From contig CM022672.1 of the NCBI GenBank assembly GCA_012295275.1, forward strand, positions 16,877,394-16,912,393: a stretch of 35,000 nt of DNA. Reading direction: 5' to 3'. Origin of the DNA: Chrysomallon squamiferum. Lineage: Eukaryota; Mollusca; Gastropoda; Neomphalida; Peltospiridae. The position numbers and the translations under genes are program-made. This document shows, piece after piece, positions 1-16,930 of this stretch (within the stretch, counting starts at the first letter, position 1; the number at the start of each line of letters is the position of its first letter). The notes beneath the pieces are model-generated. The model ran no database searches. It was not told the origin of the DNA and worked only from the letters and a program-made list of their open reading frames with translations.

Positions 1-526
1 CACACTGTCGACGAATGTTTTGACATATCATCTGAATGCTTTCTTGTTCATAACATAATACTGAAAACGGCATTTAAATTTTAAGTAATTTTGCATGTAT
101 TTTTTCAGTATTTTCTGAATTTATAAAAAAAAGTTTTATTAAAACTATATGAATTCAAAACACAGGGGTGTTGAAAAAAAGAAGAAAACTATCAAAATTA
201 ATTAATACCTTATGATATTTCCCGTTCTCTTTAATGCTCCATGACTAATTTATCAGATTACAAATTTTGCCTTTTCAGAATGTATTTTGATTAATACCGA
301 CTCATAAAATGGGTCTTATTGAATACTTTAATAATTTAAAAATAAAATATCTTTGTTATGTTAATTCTTTATTTATATCGATATTCAATTTTATCATTTT
401 AGACTGGCTTCGAAATACTAAAGTCTCACATAAAGAGATATTTTGAAAACTAACGTTTCAAACAAGTGCACATCTGTTCTTTGTGGGGGTATGCAACATT
501 GAGAGTTCAGCGAATTTCTGGAAAGC
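1..526. other. AT-rich left flank, no gene seen
   Basis: No open frame with protein-like composition, RNA gene or clear repeat is visible. The stretch is low-complexity AT-rich sequence with short A and T runs. It lies beyond the stop codon of the broken fragment that ends at 527. Confidence 0.5.
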
Positions 527-762
527 TTATAAGGCTGCCTCACTGCTCAGATGCGTTTTCAGCTCTCGGACAGCGGTTTCATTAGATGGATTTGGGTTTG
601 CATCACCATCGCCGGCGAACTCTTGGACAACATCGTAATCGTTTTGCAGTGGCTCAATGATATGATCGGACTCGTAAGAAACATATTCCCTCCAGACATA
701 CCACTCAGTCCACTGTCTTCCAATCTAGCCAGTATTTCATCCAATACTTCTTCAGAATCCAT
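527..762 (-). pseudogene. Frame-broken coding-like fragment, possibly transposase N-terminus
   Basis: From an ATG at 760-762 the minus strand opens with an acidic peptide beginning MDSEEVLDEILARLEDSG. Around 690-715 the protein-like reading moves to another frame, which carries YVSYESDHIIEPL and later VREL before a TAA at 527-529. The GC content is clearly above that of the surrounding DNA, and both segments are rich in D and E. The acidic N-terminus resembles the disordered leader of piggyBac-type transposases. A short CCCTTTGC motif lies upstream on the minus strand (about 837-844), with TTAA sites at 856-859 and 862-865 but not directly adjacent. No catalytic domain follows. It could instead be the last exon of an unrelated gene. 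I do not recognise the family with confidence. Confidence 0.3.
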
Positions 763-859
763 CGCAATACAAGTTTGGGAATTCAAAAATTTATTTTCTG
801 CGAAAAATGTTTTGCTCTTTAAATACACTGGTTTACAGCAAAGGGGCCTCTAATTTTAA

Positions 860-1059
860 GTTTAAGCTGATGTTTAATTTGTATATGTGTTGATCATGAA
901 GCTCATGTTTTATTTATTTTAAATTTAAAATAACTCCGTTTATCTTCAGCCTTTATTAATTAACATTTTTTTTATTTTATTTTTTTATTTTTTTTAATAA
1001 ATGTAATATAAAGAAACAAAAAACATCTGGTTGACATAATATTATTAATTTTATTATCG
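860..1059 (-). other. QTRT1 3' flank and probable 3' UTR
   Basis: AT-rich sequence downstream of the QTRT1 stop. On the minus strand AATAAA hexamers lie at 1050-1055 (only 4 nt after the stop, probably too close to be used) and 952-957, which would give a 3' UTR of about 120 nt. The poly(A) site is inferred. Confidence 0.4.
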
Positions 1060-6231
<5,172 letters not shown>

Positions 6232-6628
6232 GCTCACCAGTAACTGGAAATTCCCTAAATACGGAAGTAATATGAATGGGATTACCTTGAACGCAAGCGC
6301 AGATTGCTGTCTTTATTACTTCAAATATTTAAAAAAAGAACGAAAAAGTCCTGTTTTTCATTGAGTACGTGGAACTTTTAAAATTATGAAATAATTATAA
6401 TTTAGTGTCAATAAAATACAAATTCTATTTGATTTCTTTTTATATTTTATAGAATCCATTCATTTTGAAGCTTATTTTGTCACAAAATAATTTATCATCT
6501 AGCAGTGGTAGTGCCATTCTAATCCGTGTTGGCAGATTTGAGTGGGAGTTGACCTCTGACCCAAATTTTGCTCATTGCAGCCAGCGCATGCTCAGTACAG
6601 AATTCTGCGATTGTCAGTTTTCTGAACG
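6232..6628. promoter_or_regulatory. Bidirectional QTRT1/DOLPP1 promoter region
   Basis: The 397 bases between the two divergent start codons must hold both 5' UTRs and both promoters. The region is less AT-rich near its ends than the introns. Visible candidate sites are an ETS/GABP-like ACGGAAGT (6261-6268), an NRF1-like TGCGCTTGCG on the minus strand (6292-6301), a DR1 nuclear-receptor element (6550-6562) and a second NRF1-like GCGCATGCTC (6584-6593). ETS, NRF1 and YY1 sites are typical of divergent housekeeping promoters in vertebrates. Use in this organism is inferred. Confidence 0.65.
6550..6562 (-). promoter_or_regulatory. DR1 nuclear-receptor element (HNF4/RXR type)
   Basis: On the minus strand the sequence reads GGGTCA G AGGTCA: two near-consensus half-sites in direct repeat with one-base spacing, the arrangement bound by HNF4 and RXR heterodimers. 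It lies 67 bases upstream of the DOLPP1 ATG. Only sequence match supports it. Confidence 0.45.
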
Positions 6629-9600
6629 ATGGCGGGTGGCGAAGCGCTGCCTGGTCACGAAGACGCTGTAAGGCAATGGATAGCCGTTTCATTAACACAC
6701 GTTGAGTATCCAGAGGGTAAGAATGCATTGTCGACCTCCGAAAGTCATTTGTACTTGTAGAATCGCAATCACTTATTTCTTGTTCTGTAAATCCCGCCTT
6801 ACTTTATTTGACGAACCAATACAAGCTTGTTTATTGAACTTGTTAATTGCAATGCACAGTTCTAGGAACTGAATCCTTTTAAACATTTGCACGATAATCA
6901 TATGAATATATATTTCATCGATAGTGCGTATATATTTGTAAGCGAGTGTTTTACTTGAAAATGTCAGCTGTAAAATGCTGTAACACTATGTAAGCCAGTT
7001 AATATTAAAGAATATTATAAATTAAAGATGACTCTTTTAAGAAATCCAACATGTATATTAAAAATGTATGCGTTTTATAGCAGTTATAATGTGCATTTGA
7101 GATAGCGTTTATATAACATTTGACATTTATTTTTTACATTATTACAAAAATGACTGATTTAATCATTTACGGTTGCACAGTTATTATGCCTGATAAAACA
7201 GATGGACTAAAATGGTATTGATGTTGGGCTACAGCTACAGCCTGTGCTCATTACAGCTGTTAAATTAAAACAATATTAACTATTGGGCATGCTGAAGATA
7301 TCCCAGAGAGAAAGACTTAAAACATTTCACTAGATGCAGTGCAGTTTATGGACCACGATGATGCTGCCCATGATACTGAAGTTTAAAAATAATATATATA
7401 ATGGAATTAATTCACACAAATTATATATTTGACACGATTTCTTGTTTTTTAATTTGTATATACTATATAATTTTAAATTCACCTATACACTAAATATAAT
7501 TTTAATCAATTACTTATTTGACATTCACTAGGTTCACATTTAGTTATATATTCATTATTATTAACCATAGTGACTTGCATAGAGAGTTGAATTACCATGG
7601 CCATACTTAGAACAAAGTCTGTAAAGTAGATGAAAATATTAAATGTAACATTCATGATATAATAAGAGGTGATAGAAATTGTCCAGATCATTCTGGCACT
7701 GACATACATAGCCACAACTGAAAATTTCGTTGAAATTAGATATTCTCATTTTCAGAATGTAACTGAACTGATTTGAAGAATGTGTACATAATCCTTATTT
7801 AAATTTAATCATGATCATAACTTTTGTATCATTTACTTCAAGTACAATTCAATGAAGTAAATGCATTGTAAAAAATGGGTATACACTAAGGTCTGTGAGG
7901 CTGAGGTTGGGAAGAAAAGGTTTGTAGATACTGTAACTTGTTTATTTCTTCATTGATCCAAAGAAGCTGGGTTTTTTAATTTATTTTTTTAAAAACAGTT
8001 TCTCAGCCTGTTCAATTTCACATAATGAAATGTATAGATAAACGAACAGGGAATGCACTACACCTTTCTTTGCTAAATAGTCTGTGACTCTGTACTAGTA
8101 CAGAAACTGGACATAAACTAAAACCTGATTAGTACTGTTTTTTTGAAGTGTTCATTTAAAATTTATATTTGCTTCATCATCAGATAAACAAAAGTGTAGA
8201 AATTAACACATATATGAGACTTGAAAAAAAATCTCAATCTATATAGTAGTGTTTTGTTAACTATGGTTCTATCTCATTATGATTTCAGCTTCATATTTTT
8301 TGTAAAAGCTTCCTAAAATGTATTTAAACAGTTGCTGCATAGTAAAAAAGTTGAGAAAGACTGCTCAGAAAGACATTAAGATTCCATTTGTTTAGCTGCA
8401 GCTGTAGTTCTGTTTATGTCTGCTTTACATCTGGAGTTAGAGTGCTCCAGTGTATCATCATAAGTGCTGTAGTGTTGTTAATGACGAACATCAGTTAAAT
8501 TTTTCATTTGGTCTGATTGTAATGCATGTAGTTTTCTTCCTCTTTTTTTTTTAAAATGAGCACTTGAAAGACTGGTTGAAAACAGGCAGCATGTTTTTAA
8601 AAAAAAAAAAAAAAAAAAAAAACTTCAGTAATCATTTAATGGAATAACTTAAGCTCATTGGCTGTTGATTTGATCAAATTCTGCTATAAGCATAAATACA
8701 AGTGCTGCTACACATATATAAATGGAATCTCAGTTTGAAAGCGTACATGTGGAGGTCAGAAAATTGCTTGAGTATATTTTATATACTTCCAAATAAGCTT
8801 TGTTTGTTTATTTGTTTGTTTATTTGTTTATTTTTTTATTTTATAGTAATTCTTTTCACAAAATAATAATGTTTAAAAATGAAATAGAGAAAAAGTCTCT
8901 GTGCATCATTTTATTGCTTTGTAATTGGAAATAAATAAAATAGTTTGTACAGCCAAACTTTAAGAAACATTTATTAATTTATGATGTCACCATAATCAAA
9001 AAGGAGGAAATCTTTATTAAATGTATTTTTTATTTTCTTAATTTTTCTTATTTATTTATTTATTATTGTTGTTGTAAGTGTTATTATTTTTGTTAATGAT
9101 GATACAGTATATATTTCTTTAATTATTGGTTGCAGGCACATCACAGATTAAGTCAGTGTAGTTAAAATTAGGCAATTGCATGTTTGTGTTGATTGAGGAA
9201 AGAAAGTTTTAAAATTATCTTTTTTATTCTTGTCTTTTTAGGTGATTTGATTGGACAGGCCCTGGCATGGATGAGTTTACTTCCATTTTGTATTATCATA
9301 GGCTTTGTTACTTTAATCATATTCAGACGTGATCTTCATACTGTAAGTAATAAATATAGATACTTGTTTAAATACATTTTATCATCATTATATTGCTGCT
9401 GTATAAAATTTCTTTCAATGAGGTGATAATTTAGTATTATTTTGTATAAACAGCTTCATAAATCATTAAATGTGTGCATGTGTCTGTGTGCTTGTGGATA
9501 TATAATTCAGACAATTAAAAGAAAAAAAAGGGTTTTGTAGGAAGGTAAAGAATTAAACTATTTGCCTGGCAGGCAGTCAGTTTTGGGTCATTTACCATCA

Positions 9601-12600
9601 GTTGCCTAATATATTTTTCTTTCCAGTTCATAACAGACATTCTGTCCTGTTAGTAAGATATTGCTTGGTAATCACAGTAAAAATGTAACAGAATATTTCT
9701 GAATAATGTGTCAGAATTATCAAATTACCAAATGTCTTATGTAAAATTAATCAATATGCTCTAATGGTGTAATTAAATGAAAGGTTTTTTTTTTTTTGAT
9801 TGTAGATGTCTTTTTTTGCTGGTGTTCTTCTTGATGAAGCTGTCAACTGGGTGCTAAAGCATGTGATTAGAGAGCAGAGACCTCTCACAGGTGAGTGGAC
9901 ACAGATGTAGTAAGTCTAGATCTTTAGTAGTAAGTCTAGTCTTGCTTGGTAAGAACAGTGTCATATTGTAACAGAGTCACTGGATAACAGTTGATATTAA
10001 AATGAGCTGAAGTATTTTTAGTCATTTCTTGATTCACATGACTTCTACGTTAATCTAAACTGGTTGAAAACACAACCCAAGCATCTACATATGTCAAAAA
10101 TATATAGGTCCCATAACAGCTTGCTTTGAATAGAATGTTAAAAACATTTCCAATCAATATAACTTCACACCGACTTATGTTCTAGCTGAAATTTAGTATT
10201 TTATTGTAAGTTATAGATCAGGGTTTTTTTATGCTGATGCAAAGGACAATTATGTTTATTGGACACATCTGCTGTTATTTAGCTAAATCATGTAAATGAA
10301 GAAGAAAAAAGATTAACACCCCTCCACCCACCAAATTTCATATAATTTGTTTAGTTTTTGATATATGCAACTTTGAGGCAGTAGGTCATTGACAACTGCA
10401 TGTGTACACAGTAACTCAGTGAACATCAAAGTAATAATAAATTAACTAAGGATCCATAATTTTGCACTGATCTATTTATCCAGCATTCTTGGGACCAGAG
10501 ATGACCCAGATTTCTGGATCTTGTAGTTTTGGGGGCCAGTGCTTAACATATTTACTAAAAAGTCAAAATAAATAATGAAAAGTAAAAACAAAAATAGTAT
10601 TTAACAGAAACAATACATTTCTAATGCTATTGTTCTGGAACTCAGACAAATGGTCTGGTACCAGTATCTCATTCACTGAATCTTTTATGTTAAATTGTTT
10701 TATAGTTATTTCTCATTTAGGATTTTAAAAAAAATAAAATGTTTTTCAGATAGAGTTCTATATACTGAATATGGGATGCCATCAAGTCATGCACAGTTTA
10801 TGTGGTTTTTTTCAACTTATCTCACATTTTTCCTTTTTATAAGGTGAGTTCAGTCTCTTGTTAAAACCCTTTTGTTAATAAACTGTCATTTTAATCAGTT
10901 TTAGTAGTGTTAGTTACAGTTTAGTCTGAATGTATTTATTACAATAAAAAAACATTTACATAATGATTGCATATTAAAATAAAAAAAATATTTTTTCTGA
11001 GAAAGATTAATCCTGGGAAAACAAATATTTCAAGTAATTTTAATGTTTTAAAAATGTTTATCTTTATTTATTATTGATATTTATTTTACAGAGTTTATAC
11101 AAATTATACATGGGTTGATGATTTGTGGAAATATATTGTCAGCCTAGGAAGTTTTTTAATTTCAATTTTAGTATGTTATAGCAGGTAAGACTTAATTTTT
11201 ATTTTTGTATATTATTTAATTACATTGATATCATTTTTCTGTATTTAGTTGTAATGTTTATAAATTCAAAAACAGTTTTTTAAATTGCAATAGTGAATCA
11301 GTCAGTGTGGTTTTCATTCAATCATACATGGGCAAAACCAAAAATGTCTATAATTTTGATATTAATACAGAAAACTAAACAATTTATGAAAAAGGTTTTG
11401 TTGTGTAAACCAGGAAGTTGGAAGATGATTTGAAAATGAAACTTAAACACTTTTTTAATCACAGAATGAAATCTGTTTTCCAGATGTTTTGCTTTTGTGC
11501 TTTATATTAGTTTCATTTATCTGAATTAATTAATAATGGTTGTTTACATGCTATTTAAAGTTTTGTAACTGACAAATTTTGTTTTGTAGCTTCCAATTTG
11601 AACTCTGTCTCTCTTGTTAATATTGGGTCTTTGCTGTTTGTATTATTTTGTTTTCATATTAAATCTTTAATGTACTTTATGTTTCTTTATTGACGTATTA
11701 CAAACTGTTTATTTTCAGAATTTATTTGGGTTACCACACAATTAGTCAAGTGTTTTGGGGGGCTGCATCTGGTTTTGTATTGGGTGTGTGCTGGTTCGGG
11801 GTAGTTCAACTTTTGCTTACCCCAATCTTCCCTCATATAGCTTCATGGTAAGTGATATAGCTTAGAAATATAGAGAAAAAGGAGATGAAATTAAAAAAAC
11901 CCCATTAAAAATGTGCTTTTGTAGATGTATGATTATTATCGTTTATTAGTTTATTAGTTGTAATTCATAACATGAAGAAAGTATCAATTGTTACATTTTT
12001 ATTAGATCATTAACATTAAACTGTACCAGTAAGATGCATAGATTTATTTTTATGTAATAATGAATGTTTTCTGGCTTTTTTGATCATAATATGTTAATTT
12101 GATAATAAGTTTGCATTAAAATGGATTACTTTTCATTATGAATGAAATTCATTTACATCAGTGTGTTTTCTTTAATATTATTTTTAAAATTTAACTTTTA
12201 ATAACTTAATAAATAATAAAAAAAAAAAATTATTTCATTATTTTTTAATTACATTGTTGTTTTTTGTACATTGTTCGTTTTTATTGCTTGTAATGATTTA
12301 AAAATTTCTACATAAACAGAACTGACATTAAATGTCTTTAAAAAAAAAAAAATTGATTTCTTTTTTCCAGTCATTTAGGTGAGTTTTTCATGTTGCGTGA
12401 TTCAACATTAATACCTCATGTACTGTGGTTTGAATATACATCCTCCAGAACAGAGGCACGGTAAGCTAACTGATCACACAGTTGTATAACTTCATCTAAA
12501 ATTTAGAAAAATGTTTTTATCATATTAACTGAAGCAGTCGATAGATCACTGCTAATGTTTTAATTGAAGAGAGTCAGATCTTTTCAGTGGACTAAGAGCT

Positions 12601-13067
12601 ATTTCTTGTTATGACCACTTTTCCTAGAAAGCTGTCTAATGTTCAAAAGATCATAAAATGTACTTGAAGTTTTATCAGAATGATTCTGGAAGAAAAAATA
12701 ACTTATTCAGTTGCTATGATTTTTTTTATCTCAGAGACTTTTTTCAAAATGGCATTTTTGACAGTTAAAAATAACAATTATTTATTCAGAATTATAGAAA
12801 TAACATTTTATATAATTCTTAGTCATGTTATTTTTTTGAGGGGGGTCTTTTTTATTTCTCTCGATTTTAACATTACTTTGATTTATTATCTTTTCTTTGC
12901 AAATTGCAAGTTCATATTAAAAAATGTGTACATAAATTACATTTATTTCCTGGTGAGTTTAAATAAAAATGCTAAACATTTAAAAAAATATATATTATTA
13001 ATATTTACTTATTTTTATTTTTTGTAGAAGTCGTCAGAGAAAAATGACTGCAAGAAAATCACAGTAA
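6629..13067 (+). CDS. DOLPP1: Dolichyldiphosphatase 1 (dolichyl pyrophosphate phosphatase)
   Basis: ER-membrane PAP2-family enzyme that hydrolyses dolichyl pyrophosphate released by N-glycosylation, recycling the lipid carrier. Coding exons: 6629-6716, 9242-9342, 9806-9890, 10750-10843, 11092-11184, 11719-11847, 12371-12460, 13028-13067. They join in phase to 239 residues (human 238). Exon 1 carries [11 protein letters not shown], as in animal orthologues. The three phosphatase motifs are visible: K81-x6-R88-P89 (KHVIREQRP), PSSH with His105, and SR153-154-x5-His160 (SRIYLGYH). Hydrophobic stretches at about 36-57, 108-122, 137-152 and 165-187 fit a multispanning membrane protein. The C-terminus ends [11 protein letters not shown], a basic cytosolic tail. 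All donors are near consensus. It diverges from QTRT1 and is tail-to-tail with CRAT. Intron 1 is the longest, at 2.5 kb. Confidence 0.95.
6717..9241 (+). other. DOLPP1 intron 1 (2.5 kb), no nested gene seen
   Basis: GTAAGA donor at 6717 and a T-rich acceptor ending TAG at 9241. Short frames exist but have no protein-like composition. The intron holds a poly(A) tract at 8599-8622 and a TTTG/TTTA tandem run at about 8799-8840. First introns often carry enhancers, but nothing specific can be named here. Confidence 0.6.
8599..8622 (+). repeat. Poly(A) tract, about 24 nt
   Basis: An uninterrupted A run in DOLPP1 intron 1. It could be the tail of a degenerate retroposon, but I see no tRNA-like A/B boxes or target-site duplication upstream, so it is listed only as a homopolymer. 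Confidence 0.8.
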
Positions 13068-14755
13068 ATGACTGGTGCAGTTATTGTTGCTAGGCAGCAT
13101 TCTGATTGTTGAACTATCAGCTCTTTATTTATAAGATCACAGACATGACAGGAACAGATTCCAATGCTGCTTTTAGTGGACCTGTGCAATTTGTGAATTC
13201 AAACCCATTTTTATTTGGAAGAATTCTTTGGAAGAAAAATAAATAATGATGCTGAACTCAGGTGGATAAATTAAGCTACAAACAAAATAAGAAAAACAAA
13301 AGTTTTTGCCATTTTTACAAGCACTTACTTTTTTTAATTTTTGTGAATTTAGAATTTAACTTGGCTATCTTAAAAATATTATTGAATTATAGTTGCAATA
13401 GATTTTTTCAAATTTAAAAATACAAAAAAAGATTCATCAAATTAATATATTTGATAATACTTGTAGATTAAGTTATATTTGGGATATTGGTCGATACACA
13501 TTTTTAGTATTTTAAAATTACCTCATTATTTTGAAAATGGATTACAAACATGTTTTTTTTAAATATTTATTTGTTTAAAACAGGTGGTTAAATTGAATTT
13601 CAAAAAAACAAATTAAAAATTTAAAAAGCATATAAACTTCAGGAATGTTTAAAATGTTTTATTCAATTTGGAATATATTTTGAAAAACAAGAAAAAATAA
13701 ATGAGAAAAAAATGAGAAATGGGTTTGATAAAAAAGCACATTTGAAGTGATTATGGATGTTTATACTGCAGGGTGATCAAGTATCTCTTGGAATTTATCT
13801 CATATTTTATATGTGTGCATTCCTAGCTTTTTTACCTGTGTGCTTTTTAATAATTTTGTAGTATTTTACTACTATTACTAACCTTGGAAACATGCAGATT
13901 ACTTTTTTTACATTGTTAATCCATGTTAAAATCTGTAACAGATGTGCACCTAACACACACACACTGATACACGTTTATGTATATCTAATTTCAAAATATT
14001 TTAATGAATGTATATTCAAAGAGACAATTTTAATTAAATATATCATGAAAAAAAATATGTATGTGTTATATTTTGAGTGCTAAATGAGTTAAATAGTTCT
14101 GGGTTAACAAATAAAGGTATGATTGTCCTTTACATGTTTTAAATATGTAGTTTTTAAATATTAGCTGACAACACAAGTTTAAAACATCACCACTTATATT
14201 CTTGTAAGTTAGGTCCAGCTAAAGTTAGGTAATGCTTTAATTCTTTGAAGACTTAGCTGATTTAGATATCAGAAATATAAAAACTTGTGACTGTTTCAAA
14301 CAAACAGTTAAAAACATTTTTTTTTTTAATTAGGAATTATTGTCTAAACATTTCAGAATATATACTGATAAAATTATGCATGTGAAGGATATTAAATATG
14401 AAAATGGTTTATTGGTTAGGTTTAAAGATAATGCCAAGTTTTTAAATTGTAAGAAAATAATATTTAAAACTTGGTTTTAAAAAATAATTTATTATGTTTG
14501 TGAACACTGCTTCATTGGTATAATATTTGCATGTAAAAACCAGTGATTGTCAAATGAAAAATGTTGATTAATAGTTAAAAAATCCTGTAAACTTAATTTT
14601 AAATGTCTTTGTCAGTGCATCTCTCATGCATTATGTAATTTTTATTTTACTTTTATTCACATTTTATCAACCTGTCATTTAAAAAGTGCAATATATGAAG
14701 TTAAATAAAATATTTTTTTATTGTTATTGATATTTTTCAGTGTTTTACTTTTTTT
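13068..14755 (+). other. Probable DOLPP1 3' UTR and downstream flank
   Basis: Sequence after the DOLPP1 stop. The first AATAAA on the plus strand lies at 13238-13243, giving a 3' UTR of roughly 190 nt if used; later hexamers could give longer forms. No coding frame of protein-like composition is visible. Confidence 0.45.
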
Positions 14756-16454
14756 TCACCACATTATTATTATTATAACATATTTCTATAGCACTCTTTT
14801 GACACTAAGTAAGTTCATGGGTGCTTTTCACTGTAAACTATTAAACTAAAATATAAAAAGACATGGACATAAATATATTAAAATAAATGTAAACACAATG
14901 GTGAACACGTTAAAATGGTGTTAAAAAATAAATGTCACATTTCAGAATTTTATAAGATAATTAATAGACGTGCTTGAACACTTTAAAATTCGAAAAACAA
15001 AACATAACTATATATTAAAAAGTGGATTTGAAAGAAATGGGTCTTTAAAAGGGTTTTGAATGTAGTTGTTGTTTCAGCCTCTTTTTCATAATTATTTAAT
15101 TTGTTTAGAATAATTGTTACAAAATAAAAATGTTCTGCTGATTTTAGAACTTCATCTTATTATATAAGAGACTAAATAACCAGTCATTTGGGTAAAAAAC
15201 CACAATAACACCCCCAAAAAATTAACCTCAACATAAAAATATGTCAGTTCCTTGAAAATATTCAAACAATTCATTTGATATATGTACTCGATATGTAATT
15301 ATCTTGAAAGCACATCCATCAAAACTGCTTTTTTTCAGATTTTTTATAAATAATATGATGTGATTCAGTATGTTTTCTGTTGTTATGTCAATTAGAAAAT
15401 AGCCTTGGTTCAGAGGTAACATTTAATGTGTAACTGATCAAACAAACAATGGTCTATATATATTCTGCTTTATTTCAAACTTGTTTGATTTTTGTTATTG
15501 TTTTTTTGCTTATCAGTATTAATTAATAACAAAGTGTAACGACAAAAGAAAATCAGTTCAGTTAAAATCATATCTAGGAACTGTCATCTTTTTCTGCAGT
15601 TATGACATCACATGCAGGACAAACTAATTTGCTTTTGTTTTAGTGGCAGAAAAAACATTGGTCAATCTGCTGTGTTTTTGATGATGTCACGATATAAATG
15701 TTTCCATTCCTGGCCATGTTGTGCAAATATTTTTATTTTTATTTTTTTGTTTTATCCAGATTATTTGTAATTAATGGCCATTATATTTTGCCTTTTTAAA
15801 ATATTACAGACACAATTGTCAGTTTTCCTAAAGTAATGTACAATTTACTACAAGCTGATATTGATGAATAAATATAAGATTTGGGATGTTTTTTTTACTT
15901 GAATAAATATTACATTATGTTAATAATCAACATCATCAACATTATTACTACTAGTACTGTTGTTATTATTATTATTAGACATATTTTATATAAAAGTCGT
16001 TATAATTCATAATAAAGAATGTGCTTTTCCATGTTTTGGATATTAAATTACATATATTTCTATGAATTTCTAATCCAGTAATTAACTAATAAGAAATGAA
16101 TCTAGATATGTTAGCATTTGTTTTATTATTATTATTATTTTTTTTTTCCGAAGTGGTCAAGTTACTGTAGACAAAATTTTAAAGAGCTGCTGTTTTGTAA
16201 AAATGTAAATGTCGAATTGTTTGTAAAAATTTAAAACAAATATTTGATATAATAACAATATTTTGTTTCAAAAAAAACCATTGAAAAAAAAAAATGTATG
16301 TGTGTTTAAATCTTATGAATGTAAGTTTAACATTTTATATACATTCATTTATTTTACAAAATTGTGAATTTATTTTCTTTTTAAAATTATGTAAAACATA
16401 TATCTATTTGTTTTTTCATTACTGTCACTGCTAATTCTATGCAACCTATATTTA

Positions 16455-16520
<66 letters not shown>

Positions 16521-16521
16521 T
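16455..16521. repeat. (AAT)n microsatellite, about 22 units
   Basis: Uninterrupted trinucleotide array in the DOLPP1-CRAT spacer. Confidence 0.95.
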
Positions 16522-16872
16522 AATTTCAGCAAAAGTGATGACATTTATGAATCATGTTTTGAAATATTCCATTGTTGTAAATTTGGTCTGGAGTCATAAC
16601 AAAAATGATTTTATTATTTACTGATTGGAAATTAACATTTTATTTTCAGTTTTTTTATTTATATTTTTTATCTATTGTTAGATTTAAACTAAATTTAAAG
16701 AAAATGATATGTTCACTCATTTAAAATTGTAATTTCATTGTTTATAGAACACTATAAATTCTTCTAATTATTTTTTTAAATGTGGTTTTTATAAGTACTT
16801 TTATAGTGTTTTATTTAATTTATTTATTTATTTTTGTAAAATAATAAGTTTTTAAATGTTATTGATTACATG

Positions 16873-16873
<1 letters not shown>

Positions 16874-16926
<53 letters not shown>
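16874..16926. repeat. (TA)n microsatellite, about 26 units
   Basis: Nearly perfect dinucleotide array in the DOLPP1-CRAT spacer, ending in TGTGTATG. Confidence 0.95.

Positions 16927-16930
<4 letters not shown>

Noticed and set aside
551-853. 100-residue open frame on the plus strand
   Set aside because: It overlaps the minus-strand acidic fragment. Its composition looks like an antisense shadow, and it has no recognisable motif.
6232-6237. Two-codon upstream extension of QTRT1
   Set aside because: The upstream codon is GTG, not ATG; nuclear genes rarely start there. The ATG at 6229-6231 matches the family start, MAG.
8300-8622. Possible SINE ending in the poly(A) tract
   Set aside because: No RNA polymerase III A or B box and no flanking direct repeat could be seen.
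12680-13027. 115-residue frame before the last DOLPP1 exon
   Set aside because: It runs through intron 7 to the acceptor. It is low-complexity and hydrophobic simply because of AT-rich codons, and homology requires splicing from 12460 to 13028.
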